From positions 1-64,000 of the forward strand of contig QZLB01000097.1 of NCBI GenBank assembly GCA_004796425.1: a stretch of 64,000 nucleotides of DNA, written 5' to 3'. Position 1 is the first letter of the stretch. Each line of letters opens with the position of its first letter. Source of the DNA: Desulfobulbaceae bacterium. Its GTDB lineage: Bacteria > Desulfobacterota > Desulfobulbia > Desulfobulbales > Desulfocapsaceae. A program made the position numbers and the translations under genes. A model generated the notes under the pieces. It had not been told where the DNA came from. It searched no databases and was given only the letters and a program-made list of their open reading frames with translations. Below are positions 1-8,800 of this stretch, in pieces.

Positions 1-84
1 GCCTCTGTCATGACCTGGTTCGACAATGAATGGGGCTATGCAAACCGAATGCTCGACACGGCCTGGCAGCTGTTCCACGCCTGA
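1..84 (+). CDS. gap: Glyceraldehyde-3-phosphate dehydrogenase, C-terminal fragment
   Basis: The window opens inside this gene and only the last 27 codons are present. They contain WFDNEWGYANRM, the highly conserved C-terminal block of phosphorylating GAPDH, which normally lies just before the last helix. The enzyme oxidises glyceraldehyde 3-phosphate in glycolysis in the cytoplasm. The stop codon is 11 bases from the end of the convergent nitroreductase gene. The Rossmann and catalytic parts are outside the window, so the cofactor preference cannot be judged. Confidence 0.9.
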   Translation, partial: ASVMTWFDNEWGYANRMLDTAWQLFHA

Positions 85-95
85 TTCTGCTTGTC

Positions 96-623
96 TCAAC
101 CATGCGCACCGTATCGCTCCTGGTGCACCAGTTGGGGGTTAAAGCGCTCCTTCTCAACAAACGCCTCAACCTGTTTCGGGAACCCTAAGGGGATAATGGC
201 AAAAGGGATCACCTGGGATGGAATTTCAAAAAGTGCCCGGCAGCCAATCATTCTTCTCTCCTCAGGGTAGACACCTGTCCATACGGAACCAATCCCCAGA
301 TCGGTTGCTGCCAGCAGGATATTCTGAACCGCCGCACTGCAGTCCTGGACCCAGAAGTCTGCCCATTTTTTACCTTCCGGATCACCACAGACAACAATGG
401 CAACCGGGGCATTGGTGATCATCTTACAATAGGGATGAAACTCGGGTATCCGGTCCAGCTTGGCTCGATCCTTCACCACGATATAATGCCAGGGTTGCTG
501 GTTACCGGCCGAAGGTGCCAGCATCCCTGCATTAATAATCGTCTGGAGCTGCTCCTGAGTGATTTCTTCTGCGCTATATTGCCTGATGCTTCTGCGTGTT
601 TTTATCGCCTGCTGTAATTCCAT
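96..623 (-). CDS. Nitroreductase family FMN-dependent oxidoreductase
   Basis: This 175-residue protein is a typical small nitroreductase. It begins with the family signature (AIKTRRSIRQY near residue 10), has the APSAGNQQPWH flavin-binding loop near residue 35, and ends with GIGSVWTGVYP and IPFAIIPLGFP segments that usually line the FMN pocket. Such enzymes use NAD(P)H to reduce nitro, quinone or related substrates in the cytoplasm as dimers. The ATG at 623 is preferred over the upstream in-frame start at 692 because AAGGAGAG lies just before it and the protein then starts at the conserved domain. The true substrate is unknown. Confidence 0.92.
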   Translation of the reverse strand: MELQQAIKTRRSIRQYSAEEITQEQLQTIINAGMLAPSAGNQQPWHYIVVKDRAKLDRIPEFHPYCKMITNAPVAIVVCGDPEGKKWADFWVQDCSAAVQNILLAATDLGIGSVWTGVYPEERRMIGCRALFEIPSQVIPFAIIPLGFPKQVEAFVEKERFNPQLVHQERYGAHG

Positions 624-714
624 GAATCTCTCCTTACAATTTGAATTGGTTGCATAAACTAAGTATAATGGCCACAAAACAGAATAATTCAATTATTATT
701 GACTACCTCGTACA

Positions 715-1296
715 ATGAAATCTAATTCGATCAAAGGCAAAGAACTGGCAGTTCTTGTTGGTATGATAATCGCCTTTGTTCTGGTCCTCTCTCTCACCGG
801 ACTTTATTTTCGCAACCGGCAAGCCCCTGAAAAAAACAAAGAAGATATCACCCTGGTTGAGGGTACGATCAGCCCCGATCAGAACCAGGAGCACACCAAT
901 TCCGAACCGGTAAAAATCGGTTCGGATGCATTCTTTTTGAAACCTTCGGCAGATGAAGTTTTAACCGCACTCAAAGAAGCGGCAGGGGAAGGTATTCAGG
1001 AGTTGCCGATAGAGCACCCCCCCATGAAGGTGATGTGGCCCGGCTATTTCTTCTCCGTAGAACGCACGGAGAGTGGTGAAGGACTCATGCAGCTGGATGT
1101 TGATGAAAATGGGTTCGGGGTCGTTCTGGTCTGTAGTGTAAAACTCGATGATTACCCGCAGGTGACAAAACTCACCCAGGGCCAGAAAATCTGGGTTGCC
1201 GGCCAGGTAACCGCCATTGACATGGATGGTACCGGTGGTGTGCATATCACGGTGGAATACATCCGTTTTGATGATGGGCCCACTACCGGCCAATAG
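715..1296 (+). CDS. Membrane-anchored protein with OB-fold-like C-terminal domain
   Basis: This 193-residue protein has a short basic N-terminus, one hydrophobic segment at about residues 11-32 and a charged linker, followed by a globular domain that should lie in the periplasm. The last 70 residues, with a GQKIWVAGQVTAIDM-type strand, resemble the tRNA_anti-like OB fold found in small secreted or anchored proteins of unknown role. No enzyme motif is visible. It is divergent from the nitroreductase (about 90 bases between starts) and convergent with the molybdopterin oxidoreductase. The membrane topology is well supported; the OB-fold call is recall-based and moderate. Confidence 0.7.
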   Translation: MKSNSIKGKELAVLVGMIIAFVLVLSLTGLYFRNRQAPEKNKEDITLVEGTISPDQNQEHTNSEPVKIGSDAFFLKPSADEVLTALKEAAGEGIQELPIEHPPMKVMWPGYFFSVERTESGEGLMQLDVDENGFGVVLVCSVKLDDYPQVTKLTQGQKIWVAGQVTAIDMDGTGGVHITVEYIRFDDGPTTGQ

Positions 1297-1300
1297 AAGA

Positions 1301-3304
1301 TCAGTCTTTTTTCAAAGCAACCCGAATTTCATGGAAGATAGGGCCACCACCCACATCTGAGGCCACCTGTGAAACAAGGTCATTGATTGCTCCGCACTCC
1401 TGGTCTGGTCCCCAGTAAATCCCCTCTGCTACCAGCAATCCCGCATCGACGCTATCGGTGATGACGACACTTCGTCTCACACGTCCTCTGAAGTTTTCCA
1501 GAGAAATCTCCTCACCCTGACTCACCCCTTCTTTTTCGGCATCGAATGGATTAATCAATACGGTCCCGGTCTGATCCTCGTACAACTCACCAAAGGTGCT
1601 GTTTAATAACCGATCATTGGGCGGTGTGATCAGCAGATACGGAAAACGTGCGGCCAGATCGGGATTCTCCCACTCCCTGCTCCTGACCAGACAGGCATGG
1701 GGAGGTTGGCTCGGGTCATCACGATTGACAAACTGAAACCGTGCACCATTTCTCTCGAGCTGCCCCCTGTCCTGCTGTTGGTGGATCGACTCAACATAGG
1801 TTCCATCCTGGTAGAGTTCTTGATCAAATCCCTCAGGCAACTCTTTAATCGATAAGAGATATCTCTGCAGTCGACTGTCCAGATCTTCTGAAAAAGGTGC
1901 ATCTTCGTACCCCATTCTTCGAGCAAACTCCTGAAAAAAATCGAAATTACTTCTGGCCTCTTTATATGGCTCGATTACCCGGTCAGCAACACCAAGATAA
2001 AAATGTCCGTAGGCACTATAGATATCGCGATTTTCCAGAAATGTGGTGGCCGGCAATAAGACATCGGCATATCTAGCGGTGGGAGTCATCACCTGTTCAT
2101 GAACCAGGGTAAACAGGTCCTCCCGTTCCAGGTTTTTACGTACACTGCTCGTGTCGGGGACAACATTGACTGGATTTGCATTATAGACCACCAGCGCCTT
2201 GACTCCGTGATGCTCTGAGAGCGCCTCTGCCAAATGTATCATATTAATCGTGTGCAACTGAGCAGGCGCGAGTTCCGGGGCGGTCAGGATGGTCTTGTCT
2301 CCTGAAAATGCCCCGGTAAACAGCAATACTCCCCTTCCTTTACCTCCACTAAACAAGCCACGGGTCGCCGCCAGAGAGCAAATCGCTCTTACCGACATTC
2401 CTCCTTTGGAATTGCGTGATAAACCAACACCGATACGTAAAAAGGTCTTCTCGTTGTGATAGAGCAATTCGGCAAGCATTTGCATCTGAGTAAAATCGAC
2501 TCCGCTCTCCTGCTCAAGTTCCTCATAAGTCAGTGTCGTCAGATAGTCTGCAAACGTTGTATAACCATCAGTCTGCTGCTCAATAAATGGGTGATTCAGC
2601 CACTCACGGTCGGCAAGTATCTTGGCAACTCCCAGAGCCAGCGCACTGTCTCCTCCGGGCTTGACCCGAAGATAATGATCTGCAAGCCGAGCAGTATCAT
2701 TTTGATAGGGGTCAATCACTACGAGCTTCGCACCTTTGGTTCTGGCTTGTTTTACGTACTGCCAGAAATGCACATTACTGACCCGAATATTAATCCCCCA
2801 GGCAATAATTAAATCAGCATCAGCTGCAACTCGAGGCGGACGGCCGCCCCCTTCACCACAATGCATTTTCCAGGCCCCGTTAGCCGTAGCCGAACAGATG
2901 GTTTGATGGGTCTGCAGCGTCCCCATCCGGTGAAAAAGGGGAAATCCGGCAAACCGGTTCACCGCTCCCATATTTCCTGCATAACTAAACGGAAGGATCG
3001 CCTGCCCCCCGTGCGTATCGAGGATTTCCCTGAAACGAGGTATCAGATAATCCCAGGCCTCATCCCAGCTTACCCGTCTAAACTTCCCCGCTCCTTTTTT
3101 ACCATCCCTGATTTGTGGATAGAGGATTCGCTTGTTGGAATAAAGACGCTCCGGGTACCGTTTCATCTTCCGACAGATAAAACCATTGGTGTACGGATGG
3201 TCCGGGTCACCTGCAACTGAGACTACCCGGCCGTTTTCTACCTTCGCAACGATCCCGCAACTATCGGGACAATCAAGTGGACATATACTCTTTTTAATCA
3301 TCAT
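1301..3304 (-). CDS. Molybdopterin-dependent oxidoreductase (Mo/W-bisPGD family)
   Basis: This is a complete 667-residue catalytic subunit of the DMSO-reductase superfamily. The N-terminus binds a [4Fe-4S] cluster through C8, C12, C16 and C44. The molybdopterin oxidoreductase domain follows, and the C-terminus carries the dinucleotide-binding domain (PYLLITPPNDRLLNSTFG, about residue 545). The segment HQTICSAT puts Cys137 where many members have their Mo ligand; no in-frame TGA suggests selenocysteine. There is no Tat signal, so it is probably cytoplasmic. No electron-transfer subunit is adjacent, which leaves the substrate open (formate-like, polysulfide-like or other). FdhD, needed for some of these enzymes, is encoded at 46438. 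Confidence 0.9.
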   Translation of the reverse strand: MMIKKSICPLDCPDSCGIVAKVENGRVVSVAGDPDHPYTNGFICRKMKRYPERLYSNKRILYPQIRDGKKGAGKFRRVSWDEAWDYLIPRFREILDTHGGQAILPFSYAGNMGAVNRFAGFPLFHRMGTLQTHQTICSATANGAWKMHCGEGGGRPPRVAADADLIIAWGINIRVSNVHFWQYVKQARTKGAKLVVIDPYQNDTARLADHYLRVKPGGDSALALGVAKILADREWLNHPFIEQQTDGYTTFADYLTTLTYEELEQESGVDFTQMQMLAELLYHNEKTFLRIGVGLSRNSKGGMSVRAICSLAATRGLFSGGKGRGVLLFTGAFSGDKTILTAPELAPAQLHTINMIHLAEALSEHHGVKALVVYNANPVNVVPDTSSVRKNLEREDLFTLVHEQVMTPTARYADVLLPATTFLENRDIYSAYGHFYLGVADRVIEPYKEARSNFDFFQEFARRMGYEDAPFSEDLDSRLQRYLLSIKELPEGFDQELYQDGTYVESIHQQQDRGQLERNGARFQFVNRDDPSQPPHACLVRSREWENPDLAARFPYLLITPPNDRLLNSTFGELYEDQTGTVLINPFDAEKEGVSQGEEISLENFRGRVRRSVVITDSVDAGLLVAEGIYWGPDQECGAINDLVSQVASDVGGGPIFHEIRVALKKD

Positions 3305-3359
3305 CTCACGATCCTGTCTCTGTTGTTAGCCTGGTACATCGCTGTCTCTTAATCCTGGA

Positions 3360-4043
3360 TCAGGAGGGGCTTGGATATTCGGTGCAGAGCAAGTATTGCG
3401 GAGGTTCGTCTTCTTCAATTGTCGGAAACCTGCCAAGTTTTTCGTAAAAGCGATTATCATTGCTATCGTCGTTCACATCCGAAACCTCGCCGACCATGAC
3501 ACTGCCCCCACCTGTCTGACCATAAAAAGTATGATACACATACGGTTCTAGACAAATAGACTGACCCGGTTCAAGAATCACCTTACCTCCCGGCACAACC
3601 TCCTGTTCCACACCGTCGACCGACACACCAAACGATTGATCGGAGAAACGTTCCTGGTCATCGGCACGATATAATTCAATAACCAAGTTACCACCGCCAC
3701 GGTTAATGATATCTTCGCGTTTATTCCAGTGAAAATGCCACGGGGTAATCTGTGCTTCCCTGACCATCATGATTTTTTCGGCATACCCTTTCGGGTAGCG
3801 CGATTTCAATCGATAGTTTCCGTTTCTGATCGTAAAAAGCAGTAAACCGGTATGCTCATATCTGCCCAGACCATAATCGGTTACATCCCAACCGAGTCCA
3901 TTCTCTCTGATTTCTGCTGCTTCGCTGCCTACCCCCTGCCACTGCTCAGGTGACCAGTATGCAAAAGGAGGTAAATGGAATTTATGGGTTTCAAACAATA
4001 CTCTTGCTTCGTTGATAAATTTATTAATCTCTGATCGTTTCAT
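3360..4043 (-). CDS. D-lyxose/D-mannose isomerase family cupin (DUF1498)
   Basis: This 227-residue protein matches the YdaE/D-lyxose isomerase family, metal-dependent cupins that interconvert D-lyxose with D-xylulose or D-mannose with D-fructose. The predicted metal site is visible: TPWHFHW supplies two histidines, KREDIINRGGG a glutamate, and YVYHTFYG the C-terminal histidine. The start at 4043 is chosen because GGAG lies about 10 bases upstream; an in-frame start at 4103 would add 20 residues that do not look conserved. No sugar transporter or kinase lies nearby, so the physiological sugar is uncertain. Confidence 0.8.
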   Translation of the reverse strand: MKRSEINKFINEARVLFETHKFHLPPFAYWSPEQWQGVGSEAAEIRENGLGWDVTDYGLGRYEHTGLLLFTIRNGNYRLKSRYPKGYAEKIMMVREAQITPWHFHWNKREDIINRGGGNLVIELYRADDQERFSDQSFGVSVDGVEQEVVPGGKVILEPGQSICLEPYVYHTFYGQTGGGSVMVGEVSDVNDDSNDNRFYEKLGRFPTIEEDEPPQYLLCTEYPSPS

Positions 4044-4421
4044 ATTATCGATTCTCCGAATATTCTCAGCCCCGCCAAGCGGTTTACCTGCGCCAAAAAT
4101 CATCTCATCCCTCTATTCTAGCCGATTTTTTGCAGGTTAACGCGCTATTTCTTTATCCATTCTGCGAGGATTCAGGAACTGGATAACGTGCTTCACCACA
4201 TACCTTTTCAGGTTTCGATAGAATTGCTGATCCGCTCTCACACCCTTTGCAGTACGCCATTTCACAAAGCGGGCTCATATCGTCCCCACCCCGATTGCCC
4301 ACGGAGCTGGGAAACCAACCAAAGCTCATATCCTGTTGACTCTTGACATTAGTGGTTCAAGACGATAGTTTCCAGCCCGTAGAAGCTGATACGCTTAAGA
4401 AAAACGATCTGGGAAATCATT
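4044..4421. other. Intergenic region between divergent genes
   Basis: This 378-base stretch separates the isomerase from the GlmU-like gene. No ORF with coding character, tRNA or known riboswitch was seen. It holds a likely forward promoter at 4343-4371 and a TAGAAT element on the reverse strand without a convincing -35 box. Confidence 0.5.
4343..4371 (+). promoter_or_regulatory. Candidate sigma70 promoter of the GlmU-like gene
   Basis: A perfect TTGACA (4343-4348) is separated by 17 bases from TAGTTT (4366-4371), which has only three of six consensus bases. It lies about 50 bases upstream of the start codon at 4422. Confidence 0.35.
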
Positions 4422-5453
4422 ATGGCAAAAGCTGAACCCCTTGCCGCAATTGTCCTTGCGGCGGGAAAGGGTACCAGGATGAAGTCGTCGCTGGCCAAGG
4501 TGCTCCACCACGTATTCTTTAAACCTATGGTTATGCATGTACTGGAGGCGATTGAACCACTCCAGTGCGACCTTAAGATAGCCATTGTTGGCCATCAGAG
4601 AACGGCTGTAGAACAGACTTTGGAAGGTACAGGAGCGGTCTGTGTCTACCAGGCGGAGCAGAATGGAACCGGACATGCCGTACTATGTGCAGAACGTGCA
4701 CTTGAGAATTTTTCTGGCAATATCATCATTCTCTGTGGGGACTCACCGCTGCTGCTTCCCCAGCATTTGGCGGAAATGATCGAATCACATCGTCGGTCAG
4801 GATCCATGCTTACCATTATCACCACCAAACTGGACGATCCCACAAACTATGGCAGGATTATTTCTGATGAGGCGGGATTGGTCAAAGAAGTGGTTGAAGA
4901 AAAGGATGCTTCTATTGAACAGAAGAAAATATCAGAGATTAATGCGGGTATCTATTGTGCACGTAAAGAGTTCCTCTTTGAGGCTCTTTCCAAGATCACC
5001 ACTGATAATGCCCAGGGAGAGATGTATCTCACCGATATTGTCGGCATCGCGGTGAAAAGTGGACTCGCCGTAAACAAGTACATTCACCCGGAACCCAGTC
5101 ATGTACTCGGAGTTAATTCCCGGGTAGAACTAGCCCAGGCTCACCATACGATCAGGCACAGACGCAACCTGGAGTTGATGAATGCGGGCACAACCCTGGA
5201 AAATCCACAGACCACAACCATCGGTCCGCAGGTTCAGCTTGGAGAAAACTGTACAATAGGACAGAACGTTACCATCAGCGGAACCTCACAACTGGCTGAC
5301 AACTGCATTATCCACGCCGGTGCATTTCTGAATAATGTCGAGCTTGGTGATTCAGTGACAATCGGGCCCAATGCGGTCGTTGAAGAATGTCACCTCAAAG
5401 GCGGCAGCACGGTAGCTCCTCTGTCGCACATGAAAAGAAGTGACTCCACGTGA
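4422..5453 (+). CDS. GlmU-like UDP-sugar pyrophosphorylase with shortened left-handed beta-helix
   Basis: The first 240 residues are a clear GlmU uridylyltransferase: nucleotide loop LAAGKGTRMKS (12-22) followed by KVLH, QAEQNGTGHAV, the metal-binding Asp in CGDSPLL, and NAGIYC. This domain joins UTP and GlcNAc-1-phosphate to make UDP-GlcNAc for peptidoglycan and LPS. After it come only about four hexapeptide coils (residues 255-330), then a stop at 343 residues, whereas bifunctional GlmU is about 450. The acetyl-CoA-binding and catalytic part of the beta-helix is missing. The 119 bases downstream do not encode it in any frame, so this is not a simple frameshift. It is probably a monofunctional nucleotidyltransferase; a second acetyltransferase elsewhere is inferred. 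Confidence 0.85.
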   Translation: MAKAEPLAAIVLAAGKGTRMKSSLAKVLHHVFFKPMVMHVLEAIEPLQCDLKIAIVGHQRTAVEQTLEGTGAVCVYQAEQNGTGHAVLCAERALENFSGNIIILCGDSPLLLPQHLAEMIESHRRSGSMLTIITTKLDDPTNYGRIISDEAGLVKEVVEEKDASIEQKKISEINAGIYCARKEFLFEALSKITTDNAQGEMYLTDIVGIAVKSGLAVNKYIHPEPSHVLGVNSRVELAQAHHTIRHRRNLELMNAGTTLENPQTTTIGPQVQLGENCTIGQNVTISGTSQLADNCIIHAGAFLNNVELGDSVTIGPNAVVEECHLKGGSTVAPLSHMKRSDST

Positions 5454-5572
5454 GCACTACCGGTCGTACTGGACACCAGAGAGGTGATTAACGCATAACC
5501 ATCAAATACAGCCAATACGTGAACCACTCCATTGGCCAACTCACTGTTGAGAGCGAACAGGAGGAAGATTCT

Positions 5573-6862
5573 ATGAGTGATATTAAGAAAATGTACTCCA
5601 CCATCCTCGGTGATCAATTTCCGCTTGATTTGAAAATTTCATTTGGTGATCAGACGCTGATTTACCGGAAAAAGAGTTGGAACATCAAACAGGATGACGG
5701 AAACTTTGAAGAACGCGGAATACGATATGGCGAAAACCCGGATCAGGAAGCAGCACTTTATGAACTGGTCAATGGTAACCTCAGTCTTGGTGATTGCCAT
5801 TACATAAATCCGGGGAATGGTCTGGTCTCTGCAATCAGTGCTGAGGATATGTTGCAGGTGGGTAAGCATCCCGGTAAAATTAACCTGACGGATATCGATA
5901 ATGGCCTGAACATCCTCAAATACCTGGATAAAAACCCTGCAGCTGTCATTCTCAAGCACAACAACCCGTGCGGTGCTGCGTACGGTGAGAACCTCGCTCA
6001 GGCTTTTGATCGTGCCAATCGTGCAGATCGAATCGCTGCCTTCGGTGGTGCGGTTGTATTGAACAGAGCGTGTGATAACGATACGGCGCGACTATTATCC
6101 GAGAACTATCTCGAAGTTGTTTGTGCCCCCGAATTTGAAGAAGGAAGTCTGGAAATCCTGAGCCAGCGTAAAAACTTGCGGGTGATCAAGATATCACAGA
6201 TCGACCGGCTTGCTGAGTTTGAAAAATTTCGCTTTGTTGATTTTAAATCTCTGATTGACGGAGGATTGATTGTTCAGCAGTCTGCAGTTAACTCAATTAG
6301 ATCAATCGATGACCTTAAACCAGCAACTGCACAATACCAGGGAACCGAGTATCGTTGTCAACGCACCCCGGATCAGCGAGAGCTTGATGATATGATTTTT
6401 GGCTGGGCCATCGAACACGGTGTCACCTCCAACTCCGTCTTATATGTCAAAAACGGCTGCACCGTAGGTATCGGAACTGGTGAGCAGGACCGGGTTGGGG
6501 TTGCTGAAATCGCCGTGCATAAAGCATATATCAAGTACGCCGACATACTCTGTTTTGACTATCACAAGATCCCTTATGCAGAGCTTGCGCTGGCCATTGA
6601 AAAGGGCGAACGGGATCAGGCACTTAAAGACGAGATTGACGAACAGGTACGTGAGGATAAGGCTGGGTTAAATGGATCGGTAATGATTTCTGATGCCTTT
6701 TTCCCGTTCCGGGATGGTGCTGATGTCGGTATTGAGCAGGGGGTCAGTGCGATTCTACAGGCGGGCGGCTCAATGAGGGATTTCGAGACCATCGAAGCCT
6801 GCAATGAAGCGGATCCACAGGTTGCCATGATGTTCACCGGCCAGCGATCCTTTAAACATTGA
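5573..6862 (+). CDS. purH: Stand-alone AICAR transformylase (PurH C-terminal activity)
   Basis: This 429-residue protein corresponds to the formyltransferase half of PurH, which transfers a formyl group from 10-formyl-THF to AICAR in purine synthesis. The catalytic KHNNPCGAA motif is present (about residue 130), as are RYGENPDQ near the N-terminus, AFGGAVV and SDAFFPFRDG. The N-terminal IMP cyclohydrolase (MGS-like) domain of the usual bifunctional enzyme is absent, so ring closure must be done by another protein. The ATG at 5573 follows AGGAGGAAG at the right distance; the upstream in-frame start at 5519 lacks such a site. Confidence 0.9.
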   Translation: MSDIKKMYSTILGDQFPLDLKISFGDQTLIYRKKSWNIKQDDGNFEERGIRYGENPDQEAALYELVNGNLSLGDCHYINPGNGLVSAISAEDMLQVGKHPGKINLTDIDNGLNILKYLDKNPAAVILKHNNPCGAAYGENLAQAFDRANRADRIAAFGGAVVLNRACDNDTARLLSENYLEVVCAPEFEEGSLEILSQRKNLRVIKISQIDRLAEFEKFRFVDFKSLIDGGLIVQQSAVNSIRSIDDLKPATAQYQGTEYRCQRTPDQRELDDMIFGWAIEHGVTSNSVLYVKNGCTVGIGTGEQDRVGVAEIAVHKAYIKYADILCFDYHKIPYAELALAIEKGERDQALKDEIDEQVREDKAGLNGSVMISDAFFPFRDGADVGIEQGVSAILQAGGSMRDFETIEACNEADPQVAMMFTGQRSFKH

Positions 6863-6914
6863 GCCGGACGAAAAGGATTATCGTCATTCACAGGAAAGCT
6901 TCCGGGGAGATACT

Positions 6915-7397
6915 ATGATAAACCGGCTCAAGCGTTTTTTTTCTTTGACGCATCATCAACGCTGGTTTTTTCTCAAGGCTCTGGCGCAACTCAACAACTA
7001 CTATTTGTTGCTGAAAACGAATAGTTTCAAAACTCTGCTTGAACGGACCAAAACCCATTCGGCGGCTTCTGAAGACTCAGCTGTTGCTATTTCTGAAATT
7101 GAGGCCATCAGGTTATTTCGTGCTGCAGTGAAACTCGTACCATATGCGAAATGTTTAGCCCAGGCACTTGCGGGACATCAACTCTTTTTAGGGTATGGGC
7201 TCAGCACGACCCTGCATATCGGGGTTTCACACGACCCGGATGATGGGTTCGAGGCCCATGCCTGGCTTAAAAGAGGTGAAATTATTGTAACAGGTGGTTT
7301 GCCCGATCTTGATAAATACCAGGAGATACCACTTGACAGGGCACTCTCCTCGAATCAGGGGATGAAAATAAACAGGTCTGATAACGCTACTACGTAA
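6915..7397 (+). CDS. Orphan lasso peptide biosynthesis B2-like transglutaminase-fold protein
   Basis: This 160-residue protein matches the Transglut_core3/lasso B2 family. The pattern YAKCLAQALAGHQLFLGYG places the nucleophile at Cys80, and the IGV strand is followed by FEAHAWL with His115; the third catalytic acid is not clear. In lasso clusters this family cleaves the leader peptide together with an RRE protein (B1). No precursor peptide, RRE gene or asparagine-synthetase-like cyclase is next to it; its neighbours are purH and dgkA on the same strand. It is therefore an orphan family member, and lasso peptide production cannot be claimed. Start: GGGGAG lies five bases before ATG. Confidence 0.8.
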   Translation: MINRLKRFFSLTHHQRWFFLKALAQLNNYYLLLKTNSFKTLLERTKTHSAASEDSAVAISEIEAIRLFRAAVKLVPYAKCLAQALAGHQLFLGYGLSTTLHIGVSHDPDDGFEAHAWLKRGEIIVTGGLPDLDKYQEIPLDRALSSNQGMKINRSDNATT

Positions 7398-7432
7398 ACC
7401 GAACCCCCAACAAGAGGTCAGAAATAGAGCAG

Positions 7433-7825
7433 ATGAAAATGAAGTCACTACTCGAGAAAATCGGCATTCTACGTATCTATAAAGCAACCGGCTATTCACT
7501 TGCAGGACTGCGGGCAAGCTATCATCACGAGGCAGCCTTTCGTCAGGAACTGGTTCTCTTTCTGATTCTATTACCCGTTATCACACTGTTACCCGTCAGC
7601 CTCACCTACAAGATGGTGCTGCTTTGTGTGAATACCCTTGTACTTATTGTGGAACTCATCAATTCGGCCGTCGAGTCGGTCGTTGACATGACCTCGCCCG
7701 GTTATCACGAGTTGGCCAAACGGGCAAAAGATATGGCCAGTGCTGCCGTTTTCCTGTCCCTGGTACTGACAGCTGCCGTATGGTTGAGTGCTGGACTCGT
7801 TTCTTTTGGAATTTTAAACAGTTAA
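7433..7825 (+). CDS. dgkA: Diacylglycerol kinase
   Basis: The 130-residue length, three hydrophobic segments and ELINSAVESVVD with KDMASAAV identify a small prokaryotic DgkA. It phosphorylates diacylglycerol, or undecaprenol in some relatives, at the inner membrane and recycles lipid by-products of envelope synthesis. The N-terminal amphipathic ATGYSLAGLRASYHHEAAFRQE region is typical. It follows the B2-like gene by 35 bases on the same strand and converges on the oxidoreductase gene. A second ATG at 7439 is an alternative start. Confidence 0.93.
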   Translation: MKMKSLLEKIGILRIYKATGYSLAGLRASYHHEAAFRQELVLFLILLPVITLLPVSLTYKMVLLCVNTLVLIVELINSAVESVVDMTSPGYHELAKRAKDMASAAVFLSLVLTAAVWLSAGLVSFGILNS

Positions 7826-7835
7826 AATTATACCT

Positions 7836-8789
7836 TCAGACATTTACCCAACGGCTGTCCTCGGACGATTCCAGGCTTGCTTCACTCACACGGATCGCAT
7901 ACAAACCATCTTCTCCCGTCACCGGATTTTCCTGATCACCCTGCAGAAACGCATGCCAGTCTGCGAGCAGTGCAGGGATGGTTGGTACGGCGTGAAATTT
8001 GGCCAATTGTGTTTCAACATTTGCGTCAATGATATTGACATACCCATGTATCTGGTCACCATGCAGTTGAGATTTATCGCAAATAAACTCAAATCGACCA
8101 CTTCGTGAGGTGGATAATTTGCTGACATCGACAATACCTGCCACACCCTGCTCCATTTCAACATGAATCAAAGCAAGATCTTCCAGGTGCTTGGTTTTAC
8201 ACACCCGGCACATGGCCGAAACCCGCAGTACCTTCAACCCCGTAATAAAATGCAGGGCGTCAAAAACATGAACGGCGATATGAAAGGTAATACCCGCCCC
8301 CGCCTCCTGAGGATTTTCGAGCCAATCGATATCTGATGGTTCCAACCGTTGATTCGCATAGGCAGTAAAGAGCTGACCCATTTGCGGTAGCTCATCCCGG
8401 AGTTTTCTAATCACCGGATTGTAGCGCAATGTTTGCCCAACCGTAAGCGGTACGTTCTTTTCTCTCATCAGCGTAACAATCTCTCCGCCATACTGGGAGT
8501 TGGTCGCCAGCGGTTTTTCAACCAGCAATGGCTTACTATATCGGGCACAATGCCTGGCAATATCAAGGTTCAGCGCCGGAGGCACTGCGCAGATTACCGC
8601 CTCAACCTCATCAGCTTCCACCAGCGTCTGCCACTGTTCAAACCAATGGGTCTGCCACCGCTCGGCCTGACGCTCCCCTTCATCAGAGCGCCTGGCAATT
8701 GCAGCCAGTTCAAGGTCTGGACAATCGTTGATGATATGTTCGGCATACCGACTGCCGTGACGACCGGTTCCGATAATCCCTATTTTCAT
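7836..8789 (-). CDS. Gfo/Idh/MocA family oxidoreductase
   Basis: This protein of about 317 residues begins with the Rossmann motif GIIGTGRHGSRYA for NAD(P). It continues with EAVICAVPP and LLVEKPLATN, where the EKP lysine is the family hallmark, and a C-terminal alpha/beta domain with GAGITFHIAVHVFDALHF. Such enzymes oxidise or epimerise sugars or sugar derivatives. AGGTGA suits the second ATG at 8789 better than the first at 8792. It is followed on the same strand by the YibQ-type gene's upstream neighbour arrangement (that gene ends 9 bases before this start). The substrate cannot be deduced. Confidence 0.88.
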   Translation of the reverse strand: MKIGIIGTGRHGSRYAEHIINDCPDLELAAIARRSDEGERQAERWQTHWFEQWQTLVEADEVEAVICAVPPALNLDIARHCARYSKPLLVEKPLATNSQYGGEIVTLMREKNVPLTVGQTLRYNPVIRKLRDELPQMGQLFTAYANQRLEPSDIDWLENPQEAGAGITFHIAVHVFDALHFITGLKVLRVSAMCRVCKTKHLEDLALIHVEMEQGVAGIVDVSKLSTSRSGRFEFICDKSQLHGDQIHGYVNIIDANVETQLAKFHAVPTIPALLADWHAFLQGDQENPVTGEDGLYAIRVSEASLESSEDSRWVNV

Positions 8790-8800
8790 CATTTCACCTA

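Noticed and set aside
1301-3304. Selenocysteine-containing formate dehydrogenase
   Set aside because: There is no in-frame TGA and no SECIS-like context; a Cys occupies the likely metal-ligand position.
4422-5572. Frameshifted full-length GlmU
   Set aside because: The 119 bases after the stop do not encode the missing acetyltransferase repeats in any frame before the next gene starts.
6915-7397. Complete lasso peptide cluster around the B2-like gene
   Set aside because: No precursor, RRE or cyclase gene exists within 10 kb on either strand.
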